Shown here piece after piece: positions 10,527-21,110 of a stretch of DNA of 64,000 nucleotides; the first letter of the stretch is position 1; the number at the start of each line of letters is the position of its first letter. Origin of the DNA: Ottelia alismoides (taxonomy: Eukaryota; Streptophyta; Magnoliopsida; Alismatales; Hydrocharitaceae); contig JAZKJV010003377.1 of the NCBI GenBank assembly GCA_037367405.1, positions 1 to 64,000 on the forward strand, in the 5' to 3' direction. Under the pieces are notes generated by a model, which was not told the DNA's origin, ran no database searches, and saw only the letters and a list, made by a program, of their open reading frames with translations. Made by a program: the position numbers and the translations under genes.

Positions 10527-11558
10527 CGATATTCGTTCGGACACGCGGTCTGAAGCGAATAAGCGAATAGGCGGAAGTATACGTGGATTATGCGGTTTGT
10601 ATTATTTAAAAAAAATAATTAAAAATATAATAATAAATTCAAATATTAGAAATTTATGTTTTAAAAAAGCTAACGTCGATGCAATATAAAGCAGACCAGT
10701 TCGATGTGATTTCAACCAAAGTAACCAAAGTATTTCCAAAAGATGTCCATTTAGATAAAGAGTTTCTTGCAACGAGAATTTGAGAGGTGGAATTTGTTAA
10801 CATATTTACTGTTAAAATGCATAATATAAAAACAAAAAAATCTTACGAAATACAACAATAATAAACCAATTCCAAAAAAACGAAGAACTAATTTTAAAAC
10901 AAGAATTTGGTATATTTTACAAAAAAATAATAACAAAAGTATCATTTGAAGATTGAAGAAAGCAGCGGAAAAAAATAAATAGCAGAGAACAAACTACTAC
11001 AAAATCAATTGAAAGTCAAAAATAACTAACATACGACAATTGTAGTTTGAATGGAAGCATAAATCAAATTATAGAACTATTATTATAAGATCAACTCATA
11101 ATCAAAAAATAATTAAATTAATATAATATGTAATTTAATCAATTGAAAGTCAAAAAATAGCTAACTTTACATTTATTGTAAACTAAATGTAGCAGAATTT
11201 GAAGCTTGAAAGCTTCAAGGCTGCAGCAGAAACAAAATTAAGTAAAACAGACTATTATAAAATAAAATGAAAGTCAAAAATAAAAAAAATAATTTTTAGC
11301 AGCAGGATCTGCGACTTAAAGGGCAACAGCAGCAGCTGAAGTTGAAGCCTTGAGGCAGCAAAAATAGCTGAAGCCTAAAGGGGTGGGGGGTGTCTATCCT
11401 ATAGGCGGTCGAGTATGCGACTGCATAAGCGGTTTAGCCAATCGCATACTCATCAAAATCATGTATCCATCCATTACTGTATATGTGGTTCAGAAGGGTC
11501 GCCAACTACATATATGTGGCCATATGTGTGGCCGTCTGGCCCGCTTTTCTGAACATTG
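10527..11558. mobile_element. hAT-like element, ATGCGG-rich (family II), cut by the copia array
   Basis: The right end CTTTTCTGAACATTG (to 11558) matches the right end of other family II copies (16280-16707, 18621-19352). The left arm (10527-10600, GATATTCGTTCGG... AGCGAATAGGCGG...ATGCGG) starts directly at the copia LTR, so the copia array seems to have inserted near its left end and carried the terminal bases out of the window. The interior 10600-11370 is AT-rich with no coding capacity. It lies in an older copia RNase H gene, at the codons for SSAEAKYRG. Confidence 0.8.
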
Positions 11559-12014
11559 CCTCTATACTTGGCCTCTGCACTAGATCCTGAAACCATTGTC
11601 TGCTTTTTGTTGCACCAAGTAACCAGATTTTTTAACCAACAAACATTACAAAACCAGTGATGGAACGTCTATCCTCGGGAGAACTAGACGTACCTTCATC
11701 TACATAGGATGTAATGCCAGTATAAACCATGAGCAAGATAGAATAATCCCTTAGCTGGTGAATTCTTCATGTATTCAAGGATGAAAAAAACATCATGCAA
11801 ACAAGTACACTTTGGCATCTCCATATATCTTTCAACTCGGTTTGCAGCATATAACATATCGTGCCAAGTTACTATCGTTAGCACCATATTTGCATACAAA
11901 TTATATTATTGTTTTGATGATAAAAACTTGGTTTATACATATAGTATACTTTGGCATCTCCATATATCGTTAAACTCTATTTGCATCATATGAGATATCA
12001 TGCCTAGTTATTGC
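11559..12014 (-). pseudogene. copia E RNase H / RT C-terminus remnant
   Basis: The minus strand gives, in order, TRHDISYA or TWHDMLYA (RT C-terminal region, two copies owing to a local duplication), RVERYMEMPKC, FILEYMKNSPAKGLFYLAHG, NLVTWCNKKQTM and GSSAEAKYRG. These match the RT-RNase H junction of Ty1/copia pol. The remainder of the same pol continues at 17012 on the far side of the long-LTR element. Stops and shifts show it is inactive. It is a different family from copia A and B. Confidence 0.85.
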
Positions 12015-12082
12015 TGTTAGTACTGTGTTTGCATACAAATTGTATTATTATTTTAATGATAACAAATATTGTAAATATATAT
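11804..12082. repeat. 139-bp tandem duplication across an RT/LTR junction
   Basis: The stretch from AGTACACTTTGGCATCTCC (11804) recurs, diverged, from AGTATACTTTGGCATCTCC (11943). Each unit holds about 80 bp of copia RT followed by the first 60-70 bp of the neighbouring LTR (TTTGCATACAAATT...). The duplication therefore post-dates the LTR insertion. Confidence 0.8.
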
Positions 12083-12288
12083 AGTATTGTAGATTTCAAG
12101 ACAACTTCACTCCAATTGTGAAGCGGAAAATAAAGAAACAATAAGGAGAATGAAGACAAAAGCAAAGTTACTTAGTTGCTCAAGCACCTGACACGAATGG
12201 CAAAGGCATATTCAATGGATAAGCTAACAACTATGGATAATGCAAAGAAAAAGAAGACTTTTGTAATAGGGATATGTAAAAGAAGTCT

Positions 12289-12332
<44 letters not shown>

Positions 12333-13485
12333 ATATATATGCATGTGTATCATGTAGGTATATTAGGTCCAAGCCATCTGGATCAATCAACCTTCCAGAA
12401 TGATCGATCAACTCTCTCTAGTCAATGAACCCTATTAGACTTGATTGACCAGCCTACTTGATCTAACCAATCAACCTTGATCGACAAAATACTTTTAGCC
12501 AATTGATCACTTTTTGAATTCAGACCTCCAACGGCTCTTTTATGATCAATTAACTTGAGATTAATCGGTTACCCTTGTTTCATGATCAATCATATTTATC
12601 AAACCTTGTTAATTTATTACCAGATTTGTTTCCAACAACCTATATTTTTTAATAGATGTCCCGCATCTCTATAAATAGACTCACACACCTCAATTGTAGA
12701 TACACATATCAATACATTCTCTCTAATTTCTCTCAAAGCTCTATCGAGGCAGCCTCTCTCGCTATCTATTTTAAGATCACATTTTGAGATCAATTTTTCA
12801 GAAAACACAATTAGCACTTCTTTATTTATTAGAAGAGTGCATTTCTTGACTTCATTTTTCAGCGCATATTTATAATTGAGGTTTTATATATTGTTGAAGT
12901 TTTTACCATAATGGTGTTTAATTCAAGGAATTTTTACCCCACGAACATTCAAAACTTGTTAAATTACCTCTACGATCTTTTGCACAATGTAACTACCACA
13001 TTGACCCTGTAAATTAACCCAAGAACCCCCACGAGATTCAAATCGATTAACCGCAGGGTTAATGGGATAAGAGTTAGCAAGTTTACGGGGTTAAGGGAGA
13101 ATTATGTTGTTTCAAAGGTTGAGAAGGTAATTTACAAAATTTATAGGATTCATGGGGTAAAAATCCCTTAATTCAATATGCACAAAGAACTTGGTATGCA
13201 ATCCAAGTTGTAGGAAAAACTTTAGTGTGTGATCCAAAGTACATGAATTGAGTTATCCACCGAGAAATAACTCGAGATAGCTGAATAATTATTTGATTCG
13301 GTCAATCGGAAATCCCATGTTAAGGACTTAGGTCGTGGTTTTTTACGCATTGGAGTTCACATGCTAAATTACTTATCTCTTCTAGTCGCTTTTCTATAGA
13401 TTGACTGTTTATATCATATTTATTATTATAAACGATAATTTTTTTATAATCATAATAATTTGTTAAGTGTCCATACGAAATTACA
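12015..13485 (+). repeat. 5' LTR of element D
   Basis: Starts TGTTAGTACTGTGTTTGC and ends ...AAATTACA just before the primer site. It contains an (AT)n run (12290-12324), TTGATC-rich text and a 241-bp Mutator-like MITE (12927-13167). Without that MITE and its target copy it is about 1221 bp. Aligns along its length with 15326 onward. Confidence 0.82.
12927..13167. mobile_element. Mutator-like MITE in the 5' LTR of D
   Basis: 241 bp with inverted ends GGAATTTTTACCCCA / TGGGGTAAAAATCCC and a perfect 9-bp direct repeat TTAATTCAA (12918-12926, 13168-13176). The partner LTR reads GGTGTTTGATCCAATG at the same place without the insert. A 9-bp duplication is typical of Mutator-like elements. No coding capacity. 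Confidence 0.85.
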
Positions 13486-13486
13486 T

Positions 13487-13498
13487 TTGTTATCAGAG
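13487..13498 (+). other. primer-binding site of element D
   Basis: TTGTTATCAGAG directly after the LTR differs by two bases from the initiator tRNA-Met complement TGGTATCAGAG. It sets the strand of D as plus, opposite to copia A, B and E. Confidence 0.75.
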
Positions 13499-13536
13499 TT
13501 TAGTTCGGGTAGGCAACATAATCGAAATCCGCGCAT

Positions 13537-14520
13537 ATGATCACAACAACCAACAGCGTCGAAAGAAAATCCACAGTAAGAACTCCATTGTTCAATGGTA
13601 CTAATGTTTCTTATTGGAGGATCTACACGCGAATTCATTTAAAGTGCATGGGGTACGAGATATGGGAGATTATCGTGAATAAAGTACCAAAAGCAGGTAA
13701 AAAAAGGTGTCGCCCTCACCAACAAGAAAAAGAAATATGCAACAAACAACTCAAAGGGGATTAACACTTTATTCTGCAGATTGACATGGGAGAACTCAAT
13801 AAAGTATCCGCTTGCAGATCTGCCTATGAGATCTGGTAGACTAACCATGACATATGAAGGTACATCAAAAGGCAAAAGAAATTAGAACTAGTTTATTGCA
13901 ACAAAGGTACGAACTTTTCAAGATGGGCAAAGGAGAATGTATCATGGAGATGAATACATGTCTTATGCAAATTGTGAACTCGCCCCAAAATTTGTCTGTA
14001 GAGATAGAGGAAGTTGTACTTGTCACGGATCTCCTTAGATCGCTAAATGCCAAGTGGATGACCATACAAACGGTGATCAAGGAAACAAATGATATAGATA
14101 CACTTCTTTTAGATGAATTGATATGAAAGCTTCTTACCTACAAAGTCGAAAAGGAACAAAAAATGATAGTCAATGCATATTTGAAGGACCTAGCACTCCA
14201 AGCAACTGCAACCTCCGAAGAAAGGATGGAAAAAAATGATTATTTGTTACAAATGCAAAGAAAAAATATCACATAGAAATGTCATCTTCTCAAAGCAACA
14301 AAAAGGGATGTTCGTGCAAAGAAAGAAGTGTTGATTAAGTCATCAGTGGTCAAAGAAAGAGAGAAGAATTCTCTCACACCATCTCAAGTCAAGATGACAC
14401 TAATAGAAGTAATGATGACGAAAAAACCCATATCGGATTCATTTCCAGTCACAACTGCAGTAAAAATGAAGAGGAAGGCATACGGAATGACAATGATTTA
14501 TCTCTCTATCTTATGACGGA
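13537..14520 (+). pseudogene. gag remnant of element D
   Basis: Broken gag. Opens with MITTTNSVERKSTVRTPL and FNGTNVSYWRIYTRI, the usual NGTNYxxWK start of copia gag (DUF4219-like), then IWEIIVNKVPKA; after stops near 13764 a second frame (13854-14126) gives the UBN2 core, with LLQQRYELFKMGKGE, LRSLNAKW and ETNDIDTLLLDEL. A degenerate zinc knuckle, ICYKCKEKISHRNVI, lies near 14238-14285: it keeps CX2CX4H but has lost the last cysteine. Pol is absent. At least two frame breaks; not functional. Confident as gag, less so for the exact lineage. Confidence 0.8.
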
Positions 14521-14551
14521 TTTTTTTAAGGAAAAAAGCACGAAGAATTGA

Positions 14552-14732
14552 GGAGATTTCCACCCATAACTTTATTTTTACACCCATAACCCTATATGCT
14601 TTTGCAGGAGGGTTATGGGTGTATGATTAGTTAAAGAGTTTAGCACTATGCAGGGTTTTGGGTGTAATTCACGATTATGGAGGGTTATATATGTAATATC
14701 GAAATTATACAGCATTATGGGTGTAAAAATCC
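14552..14732. mobile_element. probable MITE, GGATTT...CACCCATAA ends
   Basis: Left end GGAGATTTCCACCCATAA and right end TTATGGGTGTAAAAATCC are imperfect inverted repeats; CACCCATAACCCT and AGGGTTATGGGTG recur inside. It resembles the Mutator-like MITE at 12927 in style, but I found no target duplication, so the ends are uncertain. Confidence 0.55.
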
Positions 14733-15196
14733 AAAACGGATACCATAAAATTTTTATGCATCTGAATGGAGAAAATTGCGATAGAAGCCACCAACAAAAA
14801 GCTACATAAAACTCCAAATCATGTATCGCAGTATACAAGAAGACTACGAGCAACATGAACTAAAGTCCCACCATTAAAGAAACTACATACATGAGGATAA
14901 AAAAATCCTCATGGAGCATGGCACGACCTAATAGATGGATGTTGTTGTTGCCATCATACAATGACTATCCTCCTTGTTCATATAGTATAATCTTTCCACA
15001 CTATGACTTTTATTGTTAGTTCTTATTATGCATCATATAGTACATTAAAAAAAATTGCATAGTTCTTCAAAATTGAAATTTTTAAAGAAAAAAATTCATT
15101 AAGGGGGAGATATATATGCTTTAAAAAATAAAATGGATGAAGCATTGTGTATTTTTTAAAGAGGAAATTGTTTTTAAAGAAAAACTATTCCAAATA
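14733..15196 (+). other. non-coding interior of element D
   Basis: About 460 bp of AT-rich sequence between the MITE and the purine-rich repeats. No protein similarity seen; this is where pol would be expected in a full element. Confidence 0.5.
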
Positions 15197-15325
15197 AAAT
15201 CTTTTTATATGTTAAAGGGGGAGAAGTGGAGATATTAAATGAAATCTTTTTATATGTTAAAGGGGGAGAAGTGGAGATATTAATTTCCAAGTACGTTTAT
15301 TTGTCATCATCAAAGAGGAAAAGAA
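15197..15325 (+). promoter_or_regulatory. duplicated polypurine tracts before the 3' LTR of D
   Basis: A 45-bp block containing TTAAAGGGGGAGAAGTGGAG occurs twice in tandem (15197-15241, 15242-15283). A third purine run CAAAGAGGAAAAGAA (15311-15325) lies directly before the 3' LTR and is the likely priming tract for plus-strand synthesis. Multiple polypurine tracts are a known Sirevirus trait. Confidence 0.65.
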
Positions 15326-17011
15326 TGTCAATACTGTGTTTGCATGCTAATTGTATTATTGTTTTAATGATAAAAAACTTTGTGAGTATAGATAGTACTG
15401 CAAATTTTGGCAACTTCACTCCAAGTATGAAGCACAAAAGATCATCATTATGGAGAATAAATAACAAAAGTAAAGCTACTTAGTTGTTCAAGAACCTGTT
15501 GTACAAGGATGGCAAACTTATATTCAATGGACAAGCTAAAAGATGTATAGAATGCAAAGAGGAAAAAAGAAGATTTTTGTAATAGGTGTATGTAAAAAGT
15601 CTCAATATATATACATGTGTATCATGTAGGTATATTAGATCCAGACCATCTTGATTGATCAACATTCCTGATATGATTAATCAACTCTCTCTGATCGATC
15701 ACCCTATTTGACTCAATCGACTATCACTGATCGACAAACCTACTTTACATGATCGATAACCATAGATCAATCAAATACTTTTTGATGATCAATCACTTTT
15801 TGAATTCAAACCTCCGTAGTTCTTTTGTGACCGATCACATGATCAATCAACTTGAAACTGAGCAATCAATCTATCAAATTTGTTGATTTTTTACCACACA
15901 ATAGCTATATTTTTTAATGGATGCCTCCCACCACTATAAGTAAACCCCAGACCTTTGTTGTAGACACACATCTCAGCACATTAGCTCTAACAAACCCCAG
16001 ACCCTTGTTGTAGACACATATCTCAGCACATTATCTCTAACCTCTTTCAAAGTTCTATTCCAGGCAATCTTCTCGGTCTCTACTTCAAAATTACATCTTG
16101 AGAGTTATTCTTACGACGTTCAGTTTGCTGCAATTCCTTATTCATTACAATCGTGCATTTCTTAGCCTCATTTCAATGTATATTTATATTCAAGGCTTTA
16201 TAAATTGTTAAAAAAAATTACGTTATTGTTGTATTGTAATACTTGGTGTTTGATCCAATGTGTACAAAGAACTCAATGCCAATGTTTAGGAAGGTGTTAT
16301 GCGGTATTCAGTCAGAGGGGTCACTGCATAGAGAGTATGCGAAGAGTATGCGGTTTTATGATGTTTGGTATTTTTTATTAAAAATATAAACAAATATTTA
16401 ATAATTTATTAATATCCTCAGTAAGGAGAGTATGCAAGGAGTATGTGGTTTTATGCGTGAGTATGCGGTTTATGCGTGGAGTATGCGGTTTTATGGTATT
16501 ATGTGGGTGGGGTTATTTGGATTTAGGTGAAATAAAAAAATTTACTAGAAAAGCAATTGAGTAGTCGGCAGCATAGGGGGTATACTCAGTCGAGTATGCG
16601 GGTCAACCCGCATACATAGACGTTTCATCATACTCACAGCGGCAAGGCTACCGAGTACGAGTATGCGGCTAAGTATGTGGATTACTCGGTCGCTTTCCTG
16701 AACATTGCTCGATGTATGATCCAAATTGTGGGAAACAATTTGGTGCGTGATCCAAAGCACCTATAAGCGGTTGAGTTGTCCTCGAGGAAATAACTCGAGA
16801 TAGTGAAATATTTGATTGACCCGGTTAATCGGAAATACTAAGCCAAGAGACTTGAGTCGTAGTTTTCACTTAGTGGGAGCTTCCACACTAAAACACTTAT
16901 TTGTTGTGGTTGTTTCTTTTATGTGGATTGGTCGTTTATACTAATGGTGATTATTATCTGTGAATAATTATTTATTATCTATAGCAATGTGTTTAGTGAT
17001 CCAGAGGAACT
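15326..17011 (+). repeat. 3' LTR of element D
   Basis: Starts TGTCAATACTGTGTTTGC and aligns with the 5' LTR through the TTGATC-rich and AAATAACTCGAGATAG blocks. It holds a 428-bp hAT-like insert at 16280-16707 and a local duplication of CAAACCCCAGACC...TTGTTGTAGACACA (about 15940-16030). The right edge lies between about 16987 and 17011. Confidence 0.75.
16280..16707. mobile_element. hAT-like MITE (family II) in the 3' LTR of D
   Basis: 428 bp with ends CAATGTTTAGGAAGG / CTTTCCTGAACATTG and 8-bp flanks CTCAATGC (16272-16279) and CTCGATGT (16708-16715), 6 of 8 matching. The other LTR reads AAGAACTTGGTATGCAATCC without it. Rich in GAGTATGCGG words. Confidence 0.87.
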
Positions 17012-17404
17012 CATAACTATTAGATATAGAGGTTTGGCCACTAGGCTCCTATATCGTGTAGTATTACCAAACAAGGTGATTGTTGAAGCAGTATGAGTAC
17101 AGGATTCATCAAGAATGGAGAATGGTTTACAGTCATGTAAACTTGCATCTGCAAGAATGTTAAGGTAGTACTTTCTCTAGGATAGATGTCGTCATCGATG
17201 GGACAAGTGACCTCAATCTCAAGAAAGTATCGTAGTTGACTAAGGTCCTTGATGACAGACACCTATTGAATGGCATAGGTCCCGATAATGCATGCATTGT
17301 CATCTTCAGTAATAACCATATCATCAACACATACAATAAGAATTATGGTACATGTCAACATGAAACACATCTTCGGATGAACACAGACTAATGAAACAGT
17401 CTTC

Positions 17405-17499
17405 AAAAAAAAACTGCATGTAAATCATGTTATATATATTTAATTATACGGTATGGTGGGTCCCATCTTGGGATACCACCCTTCATTTTCTCAGAAAAA
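17405..17499 (+). mobile_element. 95-bp 5'-truncated LINE (L1-like) insertion
   Basis: Bracketed by a perfect 14-bp repeat ATGAAACAGTCTTC (17391-17404, 17500-17513) and ending in CTCAGAAAAA. The 3' part TTGGGATACCACCCTTCATT resembles the L1 3' UTR tails in this window. A severely truncated target-primed insertion. Confidence 0.8.
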
Positions 17500-17760
17500 A
17501 TGAAACAGTCTTCTGAAATCCAAGGAAGCTGATATCCGAGGTGATTCTATCGAACTTGGCTCGTGGACTCAGCTTTAGGGCATACATAGCCTTGCACAAA
17601 TGACACACATACTCCTCAACAGTGGAGCCTATTGGTTATGAAATCTAGACCTCTTCATAAAGATTATCATAGAAGGCGTTCATGACATATAACCAAAAAA
17701 TCAGCCAACTCTTGTTGATAGTAATATAGATAATCATGCGGATGAGACCATATCCTGGCA

Positions 17761-17831
17761 GCAGCAACAACAAAGCCTTTTCCCACAATTAAGTAGGGTC
17801 GGCTACATGGATTCTTCGCCTCCATTCAGAT
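17761..17831 (-). mobile_element. 71-bp RTE-type LINE / Au-like SINE tail
   Basis: The minus strand reads GAATGGAGGCGAAGAATCC, the CCGACCCTACTTAATTGTG block and a GTTGTTGTTGC tail, the 3' end shared by RTE LINEs and the Au SINE. Flanked by CATATCCTGGCA (17749-17760, 17832-17843), 12 of 12. Confidence 0.88.
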
Positions 17832-18620
17832 CATATCCTGGCAACTAAAGATAATGTCTAGAGTAAATCACGCCATAAGTCTAGGTGAATCCTTTGCCCA
17901 CTAGTCGAGCCTTCAATCTATCTATTTACCCATATAGAGCATGTTTGGTCATGAAGATCCTTCTGCAAGCTTCAGGAGCAACACCTATGGGGTATAGCAT
18001 AAGATCTCAAGTGCCCTTGAGATAAAAGCATTTAGAATATGCTTCCAACCCAGATATAGAAATGTTATATGATGATGATGTGGAAGAAACACTATCATAA
18101 AAGTGTTTATAAACATCATGTCATAGCTAGATAATCCATCAATAAAAGTAAAATGTGACAACGTGTAGAGTACATTGAATTTTGGGATTCCTTGGAGCAA
18201 AGGGATTTTCACTAGAGGTAGAGGGATCATATGTATTCATAGCATATGTGATAGCATCTAACGAGGGATCATTAGTTTCCTAGTCATCAGCTTACAAATT
18301 AGGAAAACTATTAGAAGACATAATCTCATGTAGTTGTTCTCCCTCCTTTGGTAAACCTAAAGTAGAGGAGGAAACTCGAAAGGGATCTCTCTCACACTCA
18401 CGGTAAATGAATGTCTTCTCAAAAAATGTAAAATCTACGAAAATAAAATAATGATGGTTAACTTGACCATAGTATCCATATCCCTTTTAGGCAATAAAAT
18501 AACATAAGAATATGCATTTGATTGTATGAGAAGAAAGCTTATCTCGAACATGAAAATTGTAAACAAAACAAGTGTAACCAAAAATATATAGAGGTAGCGA
18601 AATTGGCCTATAACCAAGAT

Positions 18621-19352
18621 CAAGATTCAGGAAAGTGATATGTATATGTGTTTATACATGTCACTGAATACTGAATAAGCAATATGTTGGGGTATATGAG
18701 GGGCATATGTGGTTCTGTATGGTTTTCTAATTTTTAATATAATATATATATATAACATTACTACTGAATTTATGTATTAAAGTGGAGTTAAAGAAACTCT
18801 AAGAAAAAATAGTCCATGTCAGATGGTTGAGTATATACCATTAATTTCCTAGCATTTAATACAAAAAATTAGCCATAAAAACTTTACATATTAGATGACT
18901 CATGATAACAAAACTTCAATAAACATACATGCAGATTTGCAATACATGAGCAAAACCTCAATTGACATATATTAAAATATTAGACTATACATCGCATATA
19001 CTCATGAAAATGTTACATGAGAAGGCATTGCATATCCATAATGGCATAATGCATTACAATCGTATGCAAATGTATTGCATATTCTTACAGTTGAACGGAA
19101 GAAGCGGAGCTATGGAGGTAAGCACTCGAATGAGAGGATTGGAGAGTTGAATCTGCTAGAAGCTTACCACCAAGCTGCTGGAGCGATATGCGAGACATAT
19201 GTGACATATGCGAGGCATATACGAGGCATATGTGGGCTGCATATGCGCTTAGGGTGCATAATGCACCGATTCATATAATTGGTTCGGTATGCATGCTGCA
19301 CGGGCATAAGCGGCCGCATATGCGGCACGTGCGACCGATTTCATGAACAGTG
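18621..19352. mobile_element. hAT-like element (family II) in copia E
   Basis: 732 bp, ends CAAGATTCAGGAAAG / TTTCATGAACAGTG, flanks ACCAAGAT (18613-18620) and ACCAACAT (19353-19360), 7 of 8. Left arm carries GTCACTGAATA, right arm CATATGCGGCCGCATATGCGG-type palindromes. No transposase. Confidence 0.85.
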
Positions 19353-19360
19353 ACCAACAT

Positions 19361-19486
19361 AAAGTAGTAAGAATGGAGTATCTCCTCTCATTATAGATGT
19401 GGGAACTCAGCTAATCAAATAAGTTGTAGTAGTTCAGTGGCGGCATAAAACCATCATAGAGAATGACAAGAAGTAGGTAGTTGACT
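19361..19486 (-). pseudogene. possible copia E integrase continuation
   Basis: Minus frame reads LSSHIYNERRYSILTTLCW up to the hAT-like insert and would run into PISLPLYIFGYTCF on its other side. Fits the integrase C-terminal region by position only; weak. Confidence 0.4.
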
Positions 19487-20830
19487 AACGGCGGAGATCT
19501 TGACAAATTTGGATCAAGGAGGATGATGCAAATACTAAATTCTTCCCCAGAGTTTCATGTGGAAGGTAGAGGCGAGATATATTCCAATACAAACTAGTAA
19601 ATGATAGAAGGGTCGAGAAGAGGGTATGCAGATTACTACTGTAGTTTCTCTCATAAAGTTGATGGTAGATCGTGGAAAAAGGCAAGTCTAAGGGCCTTAC
19701 CTTTAGTCAATCAGCTCTCTAATCATCTAGTGTGAAGAACCATGATTGGGGAAGTGAGGGCAACGATTTGGGGGTAGGACGCAAATGGTGCTCCTAGTCC
19801 ACATGGATTTCCTATATTTTTCTTTCGGGGATTTTGGGAGGTTATGGGAGTGGAGGTAAAGGATGTTGTAGAGGAGTTTATGAGGAGCAACTCCAGCTTT
19901 GACAGGATGAACAGCGCACAATTATTTCTCCTCCCTTAGAAGGAGGTGTCTGAGAGGTGGACTTCCGGTCTACTGCATTTCCCAATGCTGTCTATTTAAA
20001 TGATGCAAAAGTATGGATAAGGGTATCTCTACAGTTCAATCAGTGATAACTTGGCTATTGCTACAGAGATTATCGCATAAAGGTGTCACATTTGTAGCCT
20101 CCTATGGAAGGTGGACTTCTCTAAGGCTGACACAGTGGACAAACACTTTTTATGGTCAGCCATGGCGAAATGAGGCTTCCTAGATTTCTTAATTACATGA
20201 ATGAAGAGATGTGTGACTAAGGCATCATATTCAATATTTGTTAACAGCTGCCCAAAAAGAGGCTTTTTCCAGCTCCAACGTAAAGTTCAACAAGGTTGCT
20301 CTCTGGCGCCCATGTTATTTGTTATTGTTGCAGATGTACTACCATGTATGGTCGAGCAAGCAACCAGACAGGGCATTACTGCAGGATATACTCTATGTAA
20401 CATCTCTATCCATTTATTGTAGTATACTGATGATATAATTTTTTTTGAAGGAGGTAAGGAAGAAGCGCTAGAATGGTTACTATTCTTGGTATTTTTGGCT
20501 TTGGCGAGCTCTATGGTCTAAACAAATCAAGTGTGATTCCTTTCGGATTATAAAAGGTGGACGCTTTGGCCTGTAATGTGGCTCTGAAAACATTTTGTGG
20601 CTCCTTTCGATCCACCATCTCAGTTTTCCCTTGATTAGCAATAGACTTAGAACCATAAATTGATTACCAATCATTGAGAAGGTGGAGATAAAATGGTTGC
20701 GTTGAAAGCCTCTTTGCTTTCAAGAGATGGACATCTGGTTCTCGTGAAGACCATCATTGTTGTTATACATGTCTTTTTAATGTCAATATAGTTTCTACCT
20801 ATTGGAATTTGACACGATGTGTTTCATATA
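19487..20830 (+). pseudogene. L1 LINE ORF2 fragment (RT domain)
   Basis: Plus-strand L1 ORF2 sequence in several broken frames: IWIKEDDANTKFF (about 19500-19545), the GPDGFP-like HGFPIFFFRGFWEVMG (19795-19850), SSFDRMNSAQLFLLP (19890-19935), then 20201-20422 with MKRCVTKASYSIFVNS, RKVQQGCSLAPMLFVIVADV and GITAGYTLCNISIHLL, and IEKVEIKWLR (20660-20700). It aligns colinearly with ORF2 of the young L1 at 56627-62345, from the linker before RT to past the FADD region, which reads YTDDI here. No endonuclease and no 3' tail; ends in unrelated sequence. Dead. Confidence 0.88.
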
Positions 20831-21110
20831 TCTACTCCCTTCGACAGCCACAGCTGTTGTCCAGCAACTATGGAGATGTTTCATACCATTTGAAGCTGCA
20901 TCTGCTACTGTGTCATCCAAGAGCTACCACTGTGTTGCTCCTTGCAGCTATAGCTACTACCCATAATAGCCAGTTGTTGCTCCATTGAAGCTCAACCTGT
21001 TATTCAGCAACCGATCAAGCTAGAGCTGCTGCATGTATGCCGAGAAATCCTCCATCCTGGAGAAATTCAAGGTACAATCCAGCCCGTATCTTGCTGTCAT
21101 TCATGTTTCC
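20831..21110. other. unassigned sequence
   Basis: About 280 bp with moderate GC after the L1 fragment, repeatedly using CTGCTG and CAGCTG words (AGCTGCATCTGCTACTG). No protein or element recognised. It leads into the 80-bp tandem array. Confidence 0.4.

Larger units (their letters stand above)
12015..17011 (+). mobile_element. gag-only long-LTR copia element D (Sirevirus-like)
   Basis: Two long direct LTRs (12015-13485 and 15326-about 17011) flank an 1840-bp interior with a primer site (13487-13498), a decayed gag and purine-rich tracts, but no protease, integrase or RT. Taking out the later insertions leaves both LTRs close to 1.22-1.25 kb. Long LTRs, a GTNYW-type gag start and repeated GGGGGAG tracts resemble Sireviruses. 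It sits inside copia E pol on the opposite strand; joining the flanks gives an RT reading like LYLI-ITRHDISYA. The right end is uncertain by some 25 bp. It must have depended on enzymes from elsewhere. Confidence 0.8.
17012..18620 (-). pseudogene. copia E integrase C-terminus and reverse transcriptase remnant
   Basis: The minus strand, from high to low coordinates: PLYIFGYTCFV and KCIFLCYFIA-KGYGYYG (integrase C-terminal region, 18620-18440), FTFFEKTFIY, the linker, RLKARLVGKGFT-TYGV (17900), CHLCKAMYALKLSPRA (17590), ILIVCVDDMVITEDDN (17330-17290, the YVDD site with C for Y), VSVIKDLSQLRYFLEIEV (17270-17210) and RYRSLVAKPLYLIV (about 17060-17025). Many stops. Two tiny LINE insertions (17405-17499, 17761-17831) interrupt it. 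It continues into 11559-12014. Confidence 0.88.

Noticed and set aside
12172..12411. Small frames over the (AT)n run, both strands
   Set aside because: Produced by the dinucleotide repeat (YIYIYI) inside an LTR.
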